A DNA stretch of 64,000 nucleotides from Clostridia bacterium (GTDB taxonomy: Bacteria; Acidobacteriota; Terriglobia; Terriglobales; Acidobacteriaceae), in contig DATMYA010000057.1 in the NCBI GenBank assembly GCA_035561135.1, forward strand, positions 62,001-126,000. Direction: 5' to 3'. Below the pieces are notes generated by a model. It saw only the letters and a program-made list of their open reading frames with translations. It was not told where the DNA came from and made no database searches. The position numbers and the translations under genes are program-made. Shown here one piece after another: positions 55,079 to 64,000 of the stretch (within the stretch, counting starts at the first letter, position 1; every line of letters starts with the position of its first letter).

Positions 55079-57583
55079 ATGACATTAAGCAGCAGAGTTG
55101 TGTCAGTTTTCCTCGGACTTTTCGTTCTCTTTCTTAGGCTACCGGTTTGCTCCCAAACTCAAAGGCCGATGACAGTCGATGACCTGTTCACAATAGAGCA
55201 GTTTGGCAACGCGGTTGTATCTCCGAACGGTGAGTGGATTGCCGTGGTCGTCAAACGTGCCCGGACCAAGGCCGAAACCTACAAGAAAGACTACCTTTGG
55301 GAAAATGACCATGCAGACATTTGGCTCATCCCCCGAAGGGGTGGCGAACCTCAAAATGTAACAAACGGAAAAGTTGATGGTACCGGTTACTGGAACCCGG
55401 TGTGGTCCCCCGACAGCAAGAAGATCGCATTGATGTCCACGAAGGGCGGAGACAATGCGCGACTGTATGTGTGGGAAAAGGATTCGGGCAAACTCAAACG
55501 CTTGACTGAAGAAGGAGTGCAACTCGAAGCAGGCGCTTTAGGCTACGGATCGTATAACGCCGTTGTTTGGGTTAGTAACACTGAGATCTTATGTCCGGTT
55601 CTGGCGAAAGGAGAGCTTGACCCCTCCTTTGAGGCGGACCTGCGGACACCCAGGATTGCATTACGTGAATGGCCTAAGGCCCCGAAAGGAATAGATGCGA
55701 CTGCGAGCGTCTTAGAGAGTGGCATCGACACCCCAATCCAGAGAGTTTCAGGAGGCAAGCTTCTGTTGCTGGATGTCACTACTGGCATCGCGAGGAAGCT
55801 CGCTGACGGCACGTTCTCCAACATCATCCCGTCACCGCAGGGTGGGCGTGCAGCTGTTATTGCGGAAGCTGGATCTATGCTCCCCGATCCGAAGCGGTTG
55901 CTCAAAAGGGTCTATCAGAGGCGATCGCGTCTGGGCATTGTGGAATTTAGGCCCACGCCTCAGTTCCGTTGGATTGACGGCGTCTACGACCCGATATTTC
56001 CCAACTTCCATGAAACCAACCCGCATTCTTGGTCGCCTGATGGCAAGACGTTTGGCGTGATTGGCAAGAGCAGTCCTACTGAGGTGGATGCTGGAACGCC
56101 CTTTCTTGTCACAGCTGGGACTGGCGAGTCGCAGAAATTGTCAACACCAGGACTGACAGTGTCCGACCTCAGCTGGACTGGCAACGGTCAACTCGTCCTA
56201 CGTGCTTCCCCAATTCACGCTGAAAATGAAGAGAGCAGGTTTGATTGGTGGTTGTTCAATACGGGTAATGCAATTGCGCCCCGTAACATCACATCTATCA
56301 TGAAGACTGTGCCCACAAGCTTGTTTGCGACGAGCGATTTCAACACAGTGAGTGGCATCGCCTCAGGGAAACTGTGGGTAATTGACCTTCAAACAGGACC
56401 AAGGGACGCAGTTCCCAGCCTCGGTGATGTGAAAACAATCGCGTGGCCAGATGAACAATACCTACGATGCAACATAGTTAAAGATATTGTTGTAGTCGCC
56501 GGTTCCAATGAGTTCTACCGCGTGGATCTCAGTAATCCATCCGGGAGAGCTACTTCGTTTGTGCGCCCGAGTACGGAAGCCACCCTTTTGCAGTACAGCT
56601 TGCTTAATGACATTGCGGTGTTCAAGGCAGAAGAGTCGGAAGGTTCATTCGTCTGGACAGCAGATAGCGGCGGTAAGCAATTCGAGCGGCGTATGGCACT
56701 CAACGAGCACCTGAAGGACATTGCGAATTCAGAGCGCCTGTTGATTGAATATCGCGCGAACGACGGGCAAGATTCAAAGGCCTTGCTGCTCCTGCCAGTT
56801 GGCTATAAAAAGGGAGAGAAATATCCACTGATTGCATGGGTATACGCCGGTAGTATCCAAAGGAGCATCAAGGGCTGGAGCAAGAGCAGTCCTACGTCCC
56901 TCAATCTCAACCTACTCACCTCCCATGGGTATGCCGTCCTGATTCCGAGCATGCCATTACAGCCCACAGGTCAAGGAAGTGATCCGTTCATGGACATTCC
57001 CAAGGGGGTACTTCCGGCGGTAGATAAAGTTGTAGAGCTGGGCATAGCTGACCCAGAGCGACTCGGGGTTATGGGACAGAGCTATGGAGGGTACAGCACA
57101 TATGCATTAGTCACCCAGACGACGCGATTCAAAGCCGCTATCACGCTTGCTGGGTATTCTGACCTGTTTAGCCTATATTCTCAATTTGAAGCCCGGGATC
57201 GGTACTCGGAAAGACCTCATGAAAATCTGTTCATGGAGTTGATGTCGGAGACCCAGCAAACACGGATGGGAACCCACCCTTGGGACAATCTTTGGCGATA
57301 TCTCCGAAACAGCCCAGTATTCTTCCTTGATCGGGTCCAAACGCCACTGATGATCATTCAAGGAGACATGGATTATGTTTCTATAGGGCAAGGGGAAGAA
57401 TTCTTCTCTGGGATGTACCGCCTAAACAAACGAGCTAGATTTGTTCGGTATTGGGGTGAGGGGCACACGATTGAATCGCCCGCTAATATTCGCGACATGT
57501 GGCAGCGCGTGTTTTCTTGGTTTGACGAATTCCTGAAGCCAGGTTCCAGTTCTCCTGTTCTGAAGTCGTCCAAAAACTTTTGA
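55079..57583 (+). CDS. secreted S9-family serine peptidase
   Basis: An 834-residue S9 (prolyl-oligopeptidase-like, S9C type) enzyme with signal peptide (FLGLFVLFLRLPVCSQ). The N-terminal half is a propeller with PD40-like SPNGEWIAV and SPDSKKIALMS; the C-terminal alpha/beta hydrolase has the nucleophile Ser668 in GQSYGG, an Asp in IIQGDMDYV and a His in RYWGEGHTIE. It cleaves oligopeptides in the periplasm or outside. It follows the third TonB receptor, which could import its products. ATG 55079 and the GTG 55076 before it are both possible. Confidence 0.88.
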   Translation: MTLSSRVVSVFLGLFVLFLRLPVCSQTQRPMTVDDLFTIEQFGNAVVSPNGEWIAVVVKRARTKAETYKKDYLWENDHADIWLIPRRGGEPQNVTNGKVDGTGYWNPVWSPDSKKIALMSTKGGDNARLYVWEKDSGKLKRLTEEGVQLEAGALGYGSYNAVVWVSNTEILCPVLAKGELDPSFEADLRTPRIALREWPKAPKGIDATASVLESGIDTPIQRVSGGKLLLLDVTTGIARKLADGTFSNIIPSPQGGRAAVIAEAGSMLPDPKRLLKRVYQRRSRLGIVEFRPTPQFRWIDGVYDPIFPNFHETNPHSWSPDGKTFGVIGKSSPTEVDAGTPFLVTAGTGESQKLSTPGLTVSDLSWTGNGQLVLRASPIHAENEESRFDWWLFNTGNAIAPRNITSIMKTVPTSLFATSDFNTVSGIASGKLWVIDLQTGPRDAVPSLGDVKTIAWPDEQYLRCNIVKDIVVVAGSNEFYRVDLSNPSGRATSFVRPSTEATLLQYSLLNDIAVFKAEESEGSFVWTADSGGKQFERRMALNEHLKDIANSERLLIEYRANDGQDSKALLLLPVGYKKGEKYPLIAWVYAGSIQRSIKGWSKSSPTSLNLNLLTSHGYAVLIPSMPLQPTGQGSDPFMDIPKGVLPAVDKVVELGIADPERLGVMGQSYGGYSTYALVTQTTRFKAAITLAGYSDLFSLYSQFEARDRYSERPHENLFMELMSETQQTRMGTHPWDNLWRYLRNSPVFFLDRVQTPLMIIQGDMDYVSIGQGEEFFSGMYRLNKRARFVRYWGEGHTIESPANIRDMWQRVFSWFDEFLKPGSSSPVLKSSKNF

Positions 57584-58236
57584 GGAGTACGTATGTGCGG
57601 CGCGCAAGGCGAGATCCAGCCTGCAAGTGCTTGATATCCTCTCCTGTCGCATAATCCAAAGGTTCGTTGCAGCTCAAGCCGCCGGAAACGGCGGTGCGGC
57701 TTACAGGTGTTGGTGAAAAGGTACGAGCGCGTGCAGGTGGCGCTCACCCTGTAATTCTCTTTCCAGTAGTTCAAGCGGATCGTCGCGAGTTGGCAAGCGT
57801 GATGCTTGAATCGGCTGTTCCAACACGTCGCTGGCTCAATCTCGAAGCGCTCTATGCATGTGGGCTCGAACGGTCCGTACCAGCCGTTCATATCGCGCCG
57901 GACGAAGCACGGCTCATTGTCGATACTCAGATCGGAAAAGATTGGGTGATGGTGTGGAGATCGGCGGACTACCCACTGACTCCCATGCGTTCCAATTGAT
58001 CGAATTGCTGACCCGGCGTTCCCCAATGTCTGCTGAGGATGTGGTCGCAAGAATCTCGCGAGGGCGACAGGATGGTACCACGGCGGCGCGTCAAGCCAAG
58101 AGCCATGCCAAGCCGATGATCTCGAGGCGATGGCCGCCGCCGGGCAAAACTTCGATGAAGATCCTTTTCCTGCCGCTGGCAGAGGACTTTATGATGTGCT
58201 CCTCCGCCGTTTGTTCGCTCAACACCAAAAGCGTAG
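57584..58236. other. no supported gene; probable decayed element DNA
   Basis: About 650 bp after the S9 peptidase gene. A plus-strand frame at 57667-57999 (110 codons) is open but has no known homology that I recognise and no ribosome-binding site; the frames beyond it are broken. It precedes an integrase remnant, so this is likely eroded mobile-element sequence. Confidence 0.4.
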
Positions 58237-58452
58237 CTCGTGCCCGAGGTTTTGGCTCCACGCCTTGAACTGTTCGGGCCGAAGTGCAGACATCCTGGCC
58301 GAGTCGGACAAGCGTGTTCCTAAAGCTGTGCGGATTGAAATACGGCAGCTTGTCCTGGGCTGTGTTCGCCGTCTGCCCAATCCAGCCTTGGCGAAGGCTT
58401 CGCGGAAAATCGTGCGAATGGGCGATGCTGTACTCCAGTGCTCCCGTTCCAG
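58237..58452 (-). pseudogene. tyrosine recombinase remnant, frameshifted
   Basis: On the minus strand three pieces in different frames follow in order: LEREHWSTASPIRTIFREAF (from about 58452), LPYFNPHSFRNTLVRLGQDV (58348-58291) and ALRPEQFKAWSQNLGHE (about 58287-58237). They are the catalytic His/Arg region (PHSFRxTL) and box III (LGHE) of a phage-type integrase, with at least two frameshifts and an insertion between the first two. It is non-functional. The C-terminal Tyr part is missing. Confidence 0.7.
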
Positions 58453-58847
58453 ACCTGATGATTCAAACTGGCGAGTCGCTCCCAGCGCAATGCGCGTAGC
58501 AGGGAATAGAGGATCGTCATTTCCCCAGACGCAGCCGGGAGGTTGAGGGATATAAGAGCCTAATCCTGTTCTGTTGCTGTCACAGCGCTGACACGAGTCG
58601 GCGGTTAAGCTACTCTGATGAAGTGCTGGAGTACGGCTATTTTGCTTATTTTTATTTTCTTAAGGATGGTGAGCGCGGAAGGAATCGAATCCGCGCTCAC
58701 TCGTAGTTTTAAGTACTTGCAGAGCACGGACGGCAACGAAAGTACACGAAAAGCGGCACAGGTTATGCGGAATGGATTGCAGATGGATTGCGGATGATGA
58801 ATACGTCGAGATTGAGAGCGGCGAGAGTATCCGATATCATCAGCAAC
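58453..58847. other. intergenic region with tRNA-like hairpin
   Basis: 395 bp between the integrase remnant and the TIR gene. The only structure seen is the hairpin at 58667-58700. Confidence 0.4.
58667..58700 (-). repeat. tRNA-like mini-hairpin with CCA end
   Basis: Minus strand GTGAGCGCGGA, then TTCGATTCCT, then TCCGCGCTCAC with an 11-bp perfect stem (58700-58690 with 58679-58669), ending CTCACCA. It contains a T-loop-like TTCGATT, a 5-base CCTTC, a 7-base CGCGCTC matching the GAGCGCG 5' strand, a discriminator A and CCA: a tRNA with its D and anticodon arms missing. It may be an att-site or tRNA-remnant scar beside the integrase remnant. Confidence 0.45.
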
Positions 58848-59543
58848 ATGGCTAGATGCACAGCACCCACATACGGCCATCGCACGGCAAGCGGTGCAGC
58901 GGCCTGCCCTGCATGCGGTGGCCGCTATGGCCGCTACGGCGGCTACACGAGCTACACCAGCTACAGTTCCTACTCGTCCCCGTCCTACTCTTCGTCGGGG
59001 AGTAGCAGCGGAGGGTCCGGCGGCAGAATAAGGGCGAGATGGTCGCGACCTGGTTCGACCGTGTTGTACACGCCCGCCGAAGTGAGCGCACTCACGCCTA
59101 TCCGCGAAACCGTCGAAAAGCTTGTGCTCGTGCCTGAACGTAGGGACTTCTTTCTCTGCCATGCGTGGGATGACCGGGCAGGGGCGGCTAAGGACCTGTA
59201 CGATCAACTCCAGTCACGCGGTGTCTCGGTCTGGTTCAGCGAGGTGGATGTCCGCCTAGGCACACAATTGCTCCGCGAAATTGACAAAGGATTGGCGAAG
59301 TCGCGAGTCGGTATCGTGCTGGTCACCCCTGCGCTGCTGCTCCGTCTCCAAGGCGAGAGTATCGCGGACAAAGAGTTATCGGTGCTCCTAGCGCGTGACC
59401 AGCTCGTTCCCGTCGTGCACGGCACAACCTACGAAGCTCTCCGTGACGTTAGCCCCATGCTTGCATCGCGGAGCGGCCTGAGTACTGCGGAAAATCCGAT
59501 GGCAATCGTCGCGTCTAAGCTCGCCGAGTTGGTCGCCGTTTAG
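58848..59543 (+). CDS. TIR-domain protein with zinc-ribbon-like N-terminus
   Basis: A 231-residue protein. The N-terminus has Cys residues in RCTAPTYGHRTASGAAACPACGGR, a possible small zinc site, then a Tyr/Ser/Gly-rich linker (about 25-60), then a TIR domain (about 95-225): RDFFLCHAWDDRAGA, SVWFSEVDVRLG with the candidate catalytic Glu132, and IGIVLVTP-like VGIVLVTPALL. Many bacterial TIR proteins are NAD+ hydrolases in anti-phage defence. The start at 58848 (MARCTAP) is preferred over 58788. It is convergent with a nuclease-like gene only 17 bp away. Confidence 0.85.
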   Translation: MARCTAPTYGHRTASGAAACPACGGRYGRYGGYTSYTSYSSYSSPSYSSSGSSSGGSGGRIRARWSRPGSTVLYTPAEVSALTPIRETVEKLVLVPERRDFFLCHAWDDRAGAAKDLYDQLQSRGVSVWFSEVDVRLGTQLLREIDKGLAKSRVGIVLVTPALLLRLQGESIADKELSVLLARDQLVPVVHGTTYEALRDVSPMLASRSGLSTAENPMAIVASKLAELVAV

Positions 59544-59560
59544 CTGTTTGCGGGTGGCCA

Positions 59561-61702
59561 TCAAAGCAAACAGCACTTCTTGAACTTTCGTCCGCTCCCG
59601 CAGGGACAGGGGTCATTTCGGCCGATCTTTTGTCCGCGACCGTCGGGTGCTTTCAAACTAATGTGCGAACCGGTTCTTGGATATGCGCTAACGATCTGAT
59701 CCATTCTCTTATCTTTCTGCCACGCAAAATCAAGCTCTAGACCAAATCGTAGTGACGCGTCCGGCGCGATGCTGATACCATGCCAGCGAACCGCCTGGGC
59801 TTTGTACTTGCGCAACAGGCAGTGCCTTTCAAGCTTCGGACCTGCAACGTCGATGGGGTCCATATTGCAATGCACGGTGAGCCCCTCACCGCTTTCCCCC
59901 ATTGGCACTGTGAGATCGTGGTGGCGCCCGTCGAGCGCCGATTGCCTGGCCATTCTGTCGATGGCGGTACTTATGTTGACAACCGCCTCCTCGGCTACGC
60001 AGAGGAGAGCAAAGCCAAGATTGATCGTTCCGGGATTGGGCCTGGATTCAATTGCCTTAAGGATCTCTCCCACTCTGGTGCCTTTGATCCGGGTCAATAT
60101 CCCATCTGGCGTACGCTTGCCGGAAGCTGCTTCCCGTCTGACCATCATCGCAACATCTAGATCTGCGGTCAGATCATCGCCAAGTTGAATTAGATCGAGT
60201 TTCTTATCAAACCAGAGGTTCCGTTTGAGGTGGTAAGACAAGATAGTCAGTTCGTGGCCGGCGAGGACTTTCTCCTGGTAGTTGGCCCGTCTGTCGATAT
60301 AGCTCAGGAAGTAGAGGGGAGTGTCGAGCATCTCCGCCATCGTGTCCAATGTAAAGATGTCGAGCACGAACGGAGGCTGGATAATGGGATTTGGTTCGTG
60401 CTTCAGGAACTGCCATGCTTGAAAGCTCAGCGCCGGATAATGGTCCGAGACGGCGCAGAGAAGATATATCTTCTTGAGCTTTCGCGGGACTTCTATCTTG
60501 TTGCCATCACTTGCAAGGAATGTTCGCTCCCCACCGGCAAGCATCTCGGCACAGGCAAACGCCTGGTCATACGAGTCCTGAACACTCTTCTTGAAGTCGT
60601 CGCGGATCAGGTTGTCATTGCCTTTTCGCGCTTCCAAGGTCAGGCGCTTTGCCTTCGCCTGCACTACGATGGCACGATCCGCGAATAGGACTAGTGTGTC
60701 GATCTCACCCGCATCTTTTCCCTTGGCTTCGGGGATTCTGACGTTCGAGAACACAGCTCCTTTTCCAAGCACTGACTCGAGCCGCGCCTGCGAGAAGGCT
60801 TCGACAAATCTGCCTCTATTCCTCAACGCGGTGTCGCGGTAGTCTCGGTCATCGCACATCCAGTAAAACGGCGACTCGTAGAGCGATTGTTGTAGGGTGT
60901 ATTGCTCGAGTAGAAGCAAACGACCATCGCCGACAGGAATAATGGGTAGTGCAGAAACCACGTTGAAGTCATGGATCGCGCGAAACGCCACGTTTCGATT
61001 GCTGGCCGGGAGCAAGAAGGCGTTTATGACTCTCTCGACGACGCTGAAATCTACGCGGAGAGTCTTTGCGATCTCGTCGGTACTGAAAAGATGGCAGGGT
61101 AAGAACGTCCACTGCTCCGGGCGGCGCTGCGCAAGATTATCAACAATATCAGTGAACTTGTTGTTCTGAGACTGGATGATGGCATGCACTACATCGCGAG
61201 CAGTCTCAATCGTGAAGCCTTTGTGCCTCTCAAGCCATGGATTATCAGCTTGGTACTTAGGTACGGAGAGGTCACGGAACTGGAAGGAATAAGCGGACTC
61301 ACCGCCATAAAAGATCGGCTCGCGAAGGTGTAAGCCCTTCTCAAAAGGGTTCGTCTTTTCTCCCGATTCAATTACGGCCCGCAAATCCTCAAATGCAGGC
61401 TGCAGCATGCTCTGATGGAATTCCTTAAGCAGCTTCTCAGTTTCGTCGATGTAGTGCTGAACGGTTCCGGAATCGGGCAATGACCAGTCGATCTCCTGCT
61501 GCACCATCAGGCCGATCAATGTCGAAGTCTCCGTGCGAATCAGATGGTCCGGCGAGAATAGACGTTCCATGTCCGCGGAGCCCATCTCATCGGCATACAT
61601 GATGACGCTGTCTCGAAAGCAAAGATAAGCCAAAGCGTGAACGTACCCTCGCGAGGTGCAAAGGGTAGATAGATCCCGGAAAATCAACGATTCGTCGCGC
61701 AT
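59561..61702 (-). CDS. SEC-C-tailed protein with nuclease-like domain
   Basis: A 713-residue protein. Around residues 330-355 a segment reads [20 protein letters not shown], which fits a PD-(D/E)xK/NERD-type nuclease core (acid ... QAK). The last 20 residues hold the SEC-C zinc motif [15 protein letters not shown]. The rest is not recognised. Its location next to a TIR protein and integrase genes suggests a defence or mobile-element role; this is inference. ATG at 61702. It ends 17 bp from the convergent TIR gene, and the two could be co-selected without being co-transcribed. Confidence 0.7.
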   Translation of the reverse strand: MRDESLIFRDLSTLCTSRGYVHALAYLCFRDSVIMYADEMGSADMERLFSPDHLIRTETSTLIGLMVQQEIDWSLPDSGTVQHYIDETEKLLKEFHQSMLQPAFEDLRAVIESGEKTNPFEKGLHLREPIFYGGESAYSFQFRDLSVPKYQADNPWLERHKGFTIETARDVVHAIIQSQNNKFTDIVDNLAQRRPEQWTFLPCHLFSTDEIAKTLRVDFSVVERVINAFLLPASNRNVAFRAIHDFNVVSALPIIPVGDGRLLLLEQYTLQQSLYESPFYWMCDDRDYRDTALRNRGRFVEAFSQARLESVLGKGAVFSNVRIPEAKGKDAGEIDTLVLFADRAIVVQAKAKRLTLEARKGNDNLIRDDFKKSVQDSYDQAFACAEMLAGGERTFLASDGNKIEVPRKLKKIYLLCAVSDHYPALSFQAWQFLKHEPNPIIQPPFVLDIFTLDTMAEMLDTPLYFLSYIDRRANYQEKVLAGHELTILSYHLKRNLWFDKKLDLIQLGDDLTADLDVAMMVRREAASGKRTPDGILTRIKGTRVGEILKAIESRPNPGTINLGFALLCVAEEAVVNISTAIDRMARQSALDGRHHDLTVPMGESGEGLTVHCNMDPIDVAGPKLERHCLLRKYKAQAVRWHGISIAPDASLRFGLELDFAWQKDKRMDQIVSAYPRTGSHISLKAPDGRGQKIGRNDPCPCGSGRKFKKCCLL

Positions 61703-61758
61703 TTGAGAGCTGATTCATTCTAAGCCTAATAGGGAGTGATCTCCCTAACAATGCAGTC

Positions 61759-61788
61759 AAAGCCCCGGACATCGCTGGCCGGGGTTTT
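61759..61788 (+). terminator. hairpin with T-tract upstream of RHH gene
   Basis: CCCCGG (61763-61768) pairs with CCGGGG (61779-61784), flanked by AAAG/TTTT pairing and followed by CCTTT. Plus-strand sense; what transcript it ends is unclear because the gene upstream is on the minus strand. It could be an attenuator or part of an att region. Confidence 0.45.
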
Positions 61789-61863
61789 CCTTTGCGCAGG
61801 CTCCGCGCCCTCGCGATGCGCCAATACCAACCAAACATCAACCTAGAAAGGACAACTGATGCA

Positions 61864-62124
61864 ATGAACGATGAACCAACGAAATTGATGAATGATGACG
61901 ACATCCCGGCGTCTCTGCGACGTGCAAAGAAAGAGCCATCCAAGATGGTCGCGCTCCGCATCCCGCTGTCCTGGTGGGAAGAACTGAGCGCCTTGGCCCG
62001 AGAATTCGACCAAGACGTCTCCACGTTCTTGCGCGAAGCAACCGAAGACTGGCTTCGCCGGGCTCGCAAGGTCCACCAGACCAATCAATCGCGCGACCAG
62101 GGCGCCGATGCCCGCCGGAAATGA
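61864..62124 (+). CDS. small CopG/RHH-like protein
   Basis: About 86 residues. The core SKMVALRIPLSWWEELSALA, then REFDQDVSTFLREATEDW, has the beta-strand-helix-helix spacing of ribbon-helix-helix proteins such as CopG or antitoxins. The C-terminal tail is basic and polar. No toxin gene is seen next to it. The start at ATG 61864 is preferred, with AAAGGA at 61847-61852. It fits a mobile-element regulator, between the SEC-C gene and the HTH/recombinase genes. Confidence 0.55.
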   Translation: MNDEPTKLMNDDDIPASLRRAKKEPSKMVALRIPLSWWEELSALAREFDQDVSTFLREATEDWLRRARKVHQTNQSRDQGADARRK

Positions 62125-62371
62125 AAGACGAATGCGGCATGGAGACCATTTGGACGACTTACAAGGTTTGCCCTATACCGGACTTCGCACACGCTCCGTA
62201 ATCTTCTGATCAGGAACAACCTGTTCGGCAACAGCACCTGAAGGCGTTACGGCGCTAGACGGTTCGCCCTCGATCGTTGCCGCCGACCAATCGTTTCCAA
62301 CTCAATCGGCCAGAAGGGCGCGCTCTGCGCGCGATCGCGGAAGTGTGCCCGGCGGCCAGAAGGATAAATAA

Positions 62372-62614
62372 GTGGAGAACTCAGCAACAGCAAAATACCC
62401 GACGTTGGAGGCCATCTTGGCTCTCCAGAACCTCCCGCTTCAACCGATGTACACGAACCGCGACGTCGCGCAGATCTTCGACGTGTGCGTCCGCGCGATC
62501 CAGAACTGGATCACCGCCGGCCGTCTTAAGCCGCGCGACCTCCCCGGACGCTGGAAGTTCTTCCCGCAGGACCTCGAAGAGTTTCTCAAGACCAGCAATA
62601 AGGGGCGGGCATGA
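62372..62614 (+). CDS. excisionase-like HTH protein (MerR/HTH_17)
   Basis: An 80-residue protein with one winged HTH: MYTNRDVAQIFDVCVRAIQN, WITAGRLKPRDLPGRWKFFP, DLEEFLKT, the standard DNA-binding excisionase/HTH_17 pattern with the GRWxF wing. GTG start behind AGAAGGA (62358-62364). Such proteins direct recombination or act as regulators. It lies about 190 bp before a recombinase gene on the same strand, its likely partner. The 247 bp before it (62125-62371) hold no gene I can support. Confidence 0.82.
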   Translation: MENSATAKYPTLEAILALQNLPLQPMYTNRDVAQIFDVCVRAIQNWITAGRLKPRDLPGRWKFFPQDLEEFLKTSNKGRA

Positions 62615-62801
62615 GCCGGCCCTGCAAGGGCTGTGATGGCCGAATCGGATGCGCGTGCATGCGCTCCGGTTCGGTATATCAGCCCGTCAATCGTTTACTG
62701 CGGCCCGGTTCGCCGTCTCCGTACGGACTGCGCAGTTGTTCCGCTTTTATACGCACATTCAACCAGTTCAAGTTCAAGTTCATTCCGAAGGAAATGCATA
62801 T

Positions 62802-64000
62802 ATGACGTTCGCAGTTGTTCAGGATGGTTCGCAGATTGCAAATGGACTTCGGCGCAATGCCGACGATTCCGCAGCGATTCGAACAGAAGTGCAGTCGCTC
62901 GCTGATCTTCTCGGTTGTCTTGAGACGCAAGCAACATCGCAGTTGCCTATGCTGCGTACTACGGCAGGAAAGATCTCCGCCTTCCTGGGGAAGTCCGTCG
63001 ATGAGATCTCGCTTGATCTGGTACATGCGAATCGAGAAGGATTCCGACCTTTCTTGGAAGGTCTGCGCTACAAGGAAGGATCTGTTCGCAGCTACGTTAA
63101 CTATCTTCGGATGCTACTGCAAGCAGCCGAAGAGCTCGGCTGGCAACCGTTCGCCCATCTACCAGTCGAATGGCAGTCGGTAGTCAATGCAGGCAAGAAG
63201 AAGAAGTGTTTGACACTCATTAAGTTTCTCGCGCAGCGAAAGGCGAGCCCGGAAGATGTCCGCCAAGAGGATCTTAATTGCTGGATCGAGCAGAGCGTTG
63301 CCCAGGGGAAGCGTTTTGTAACAGCGCAGTATCAGGTCAACACGGCATGGCGCACTCTGATTGCTTGCGGCTATACGAAGAACGCTCCCTTTGTATTCCT
63401 TCGCAAGAAGAAGTACGGCGTTCCCCTGGCGGAGTTCCCAAAGCCTCTCAAACAGCAGGTCGAGGAGGTCCTCCGGTGGAAATCGGCGAAGTTCGAGCTG
63501 GACCGCCCGAAACGGGCGAAGGTGCGTCAGGTGTCTGCGCAGAGCATTCAACAGAGCTTCAGTTCCCTGTACGGTTACGCAACCAAGATCGCCAACTTCG
63601 GCGAGATCGACTCGTTGGAGCAGCTCCTGCAGAAGCCCATCGTAGCTGGCTACAGTTCCTGGTGCGTGAACGAGCAGCAAATAAAGGGTCGGCCACTCGT
63701 CCCGCAACTTGCTGCTGTCCTCGCGGCAGTCTCAAAGCACCCGCATCACAAAGAGCTCGACTTGGGTTGGTTTCGCGCTCTGCTCGACACGATTCCCATA
63801 GAACCGTACGAAGGAGTCAAAGCCCGCAAAGCCAGGAAGTATTTGTCGTACGATGTGCTGGCATCCATTCCGTCGAAGATCCATGCAAAGCGCAAATCAG
63901 AGGCGGCACGCGGCGAGGGACATCTCGCTCGCCTAGTCATGGAAGAGTTGATGATCGCGTGGCTGCTTGTATTTCCATGGCGACAACGCAACATTCGCGA
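62802..64000 (+). CDS. large tyrosine recombinase-like protein (3' end outside window)
   Basis: An open frame of 399 codons without a stop at the window edge, starting ATG 62802 behind AAGGAA (62788-62793). The N-terminal 370 residues are helical and basic, with no similarity I can name; near the end MEELMIAWLLVFPWRQRNIR resembles the box I Arg region of large phage/element integrases (PWRQRN). The remaining catalytic residues would be beyond the window. Together with the HTH protein upstream it suggests an active integrative element whose other end lies to the right. Confidence 0.65.
   Translation, partial: MTFAVVQDGSQIANGLRRNADDSAAIRTEVQSLADLLGCLETQATSQLPMLRTTAGKISAFLGKSVDEISLDLVHANREGFRPFLEGLRYKEGSVRSYVNYLRMLLQAAEELGWQPFAHLPVEWQSVVNAGKKKKCLTLIKFLAQRKASPEDVRQEDLNCWIEQSVAQGKRFVTAQYQVNTAWRTLIACGYTKNAPFVFLRKKKYGVPLAEFPKPLKQQVEEVLRWKSAKFELDRPKRAKVRQVSAQSIQQSFSSLYGYATKIANFGEIDSLEQLLQKPIVAGYSSWCVNEQQIKGRPLVPQLAAVLAAVSKHPHHKELDLGWFRALLDTIPIEPYEGVKARKARKYLSYDVLASIPSKIHAKRKSEAARGEGHLARLVMEELMIAWLLVFPWRQRNIR

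Noticed and set aside
57667..57999. 110-codon plus-strand open frame after the S9 peptidase
   Set aside because: No recognisable domain, no ribosome-binding site and broken surroundings; reported only as part of a gene-free stretch.
62611..62805. 64-codon frame overlapping the end of the excisionase-like gene
   Set aside because: No ribosome-binding site of its own beyond the overlap and no recognisable domain; it runs into the Shine-Dalgarno and start of the recombinase gene.

Overview
The window looks like a chromosomal segment of an Acidobacteriota species (Terriglobia/Koribacter-like). The main reasons are three very long Oar-type TonB-dependent receptors with an N-terminal carboxypeptidase-regulatory domain, several secreted peptidases, and a giant surface protein whose C-terminal Ig-like domain is interrupted by two membrane segments. 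Codon use is GC-rich, and starts are ATG, GTG or TTG, usually behind a clear Shine-Dalgarno sequence. The taxon is an inference from gene content.

Layout. 1-3.3 kb: Fe-S assembly genes sufB(partial)-sufC-sufD-sufT-like. 3.4-5.1 kb: VOC, YCII and VOC small enzymes. 5.2-7.8 kb: BNR beta-propeller, MoaD/ThiS sulfur carrier and a MoeZ-like E1-rhodanese. 8.2-15.2 kb: one 2335-residue NHL/repeat surface protein. 15.3-21.5 kb: GntR regulator, SSS symporter, M24 peptidase and secreted DPP-IV, read as a peptide/proline-peptide use cluster. 21.5-35 kb: TonB receptor, secreted zinc metallopeptidase, araA and two large paralogous secreted proteins. Repeated 14-bp LacI-type operators lie upstream of both the receptor and araA, so this looks like an arabinose/arabinan-type utilisation regulon.

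35-38.6 kb: asnB and a cyuA-type cysteine desulfidase, both on the minus strand. The asnB leader encodes a 26-residue peptide with four consecutive Asn codons, followed by a strong intrinsic terminator and a complementary antiterminator segment. This has the architecture of ribosome-mediated attenuation by asparagine supply and is the most notable item in the window. 38.6-41.5 kb: PadR remnant, DUF2231 membrane protein, membrane-anchored LuxR-type protein, CMD protein, cupin and an integrase remnant.

42-57.6 kb: TonB receptor with a TPR lipoprotein-sized partner, M16 peptidase, ECF sigma and anti-sigma, a third TonB receptor and an S9 peptidase. 57.6-64 kb: accessory DNA with a decayed integrase, a tRNA-like hairpin, a TIR-domain protein convergent with a SEC-C/nuclease-like protein, a small RHH protein, an excisionase-like HTH protein and a large recombinase running off the window. 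This is probably a mobile island carrying a candidate defence pair.
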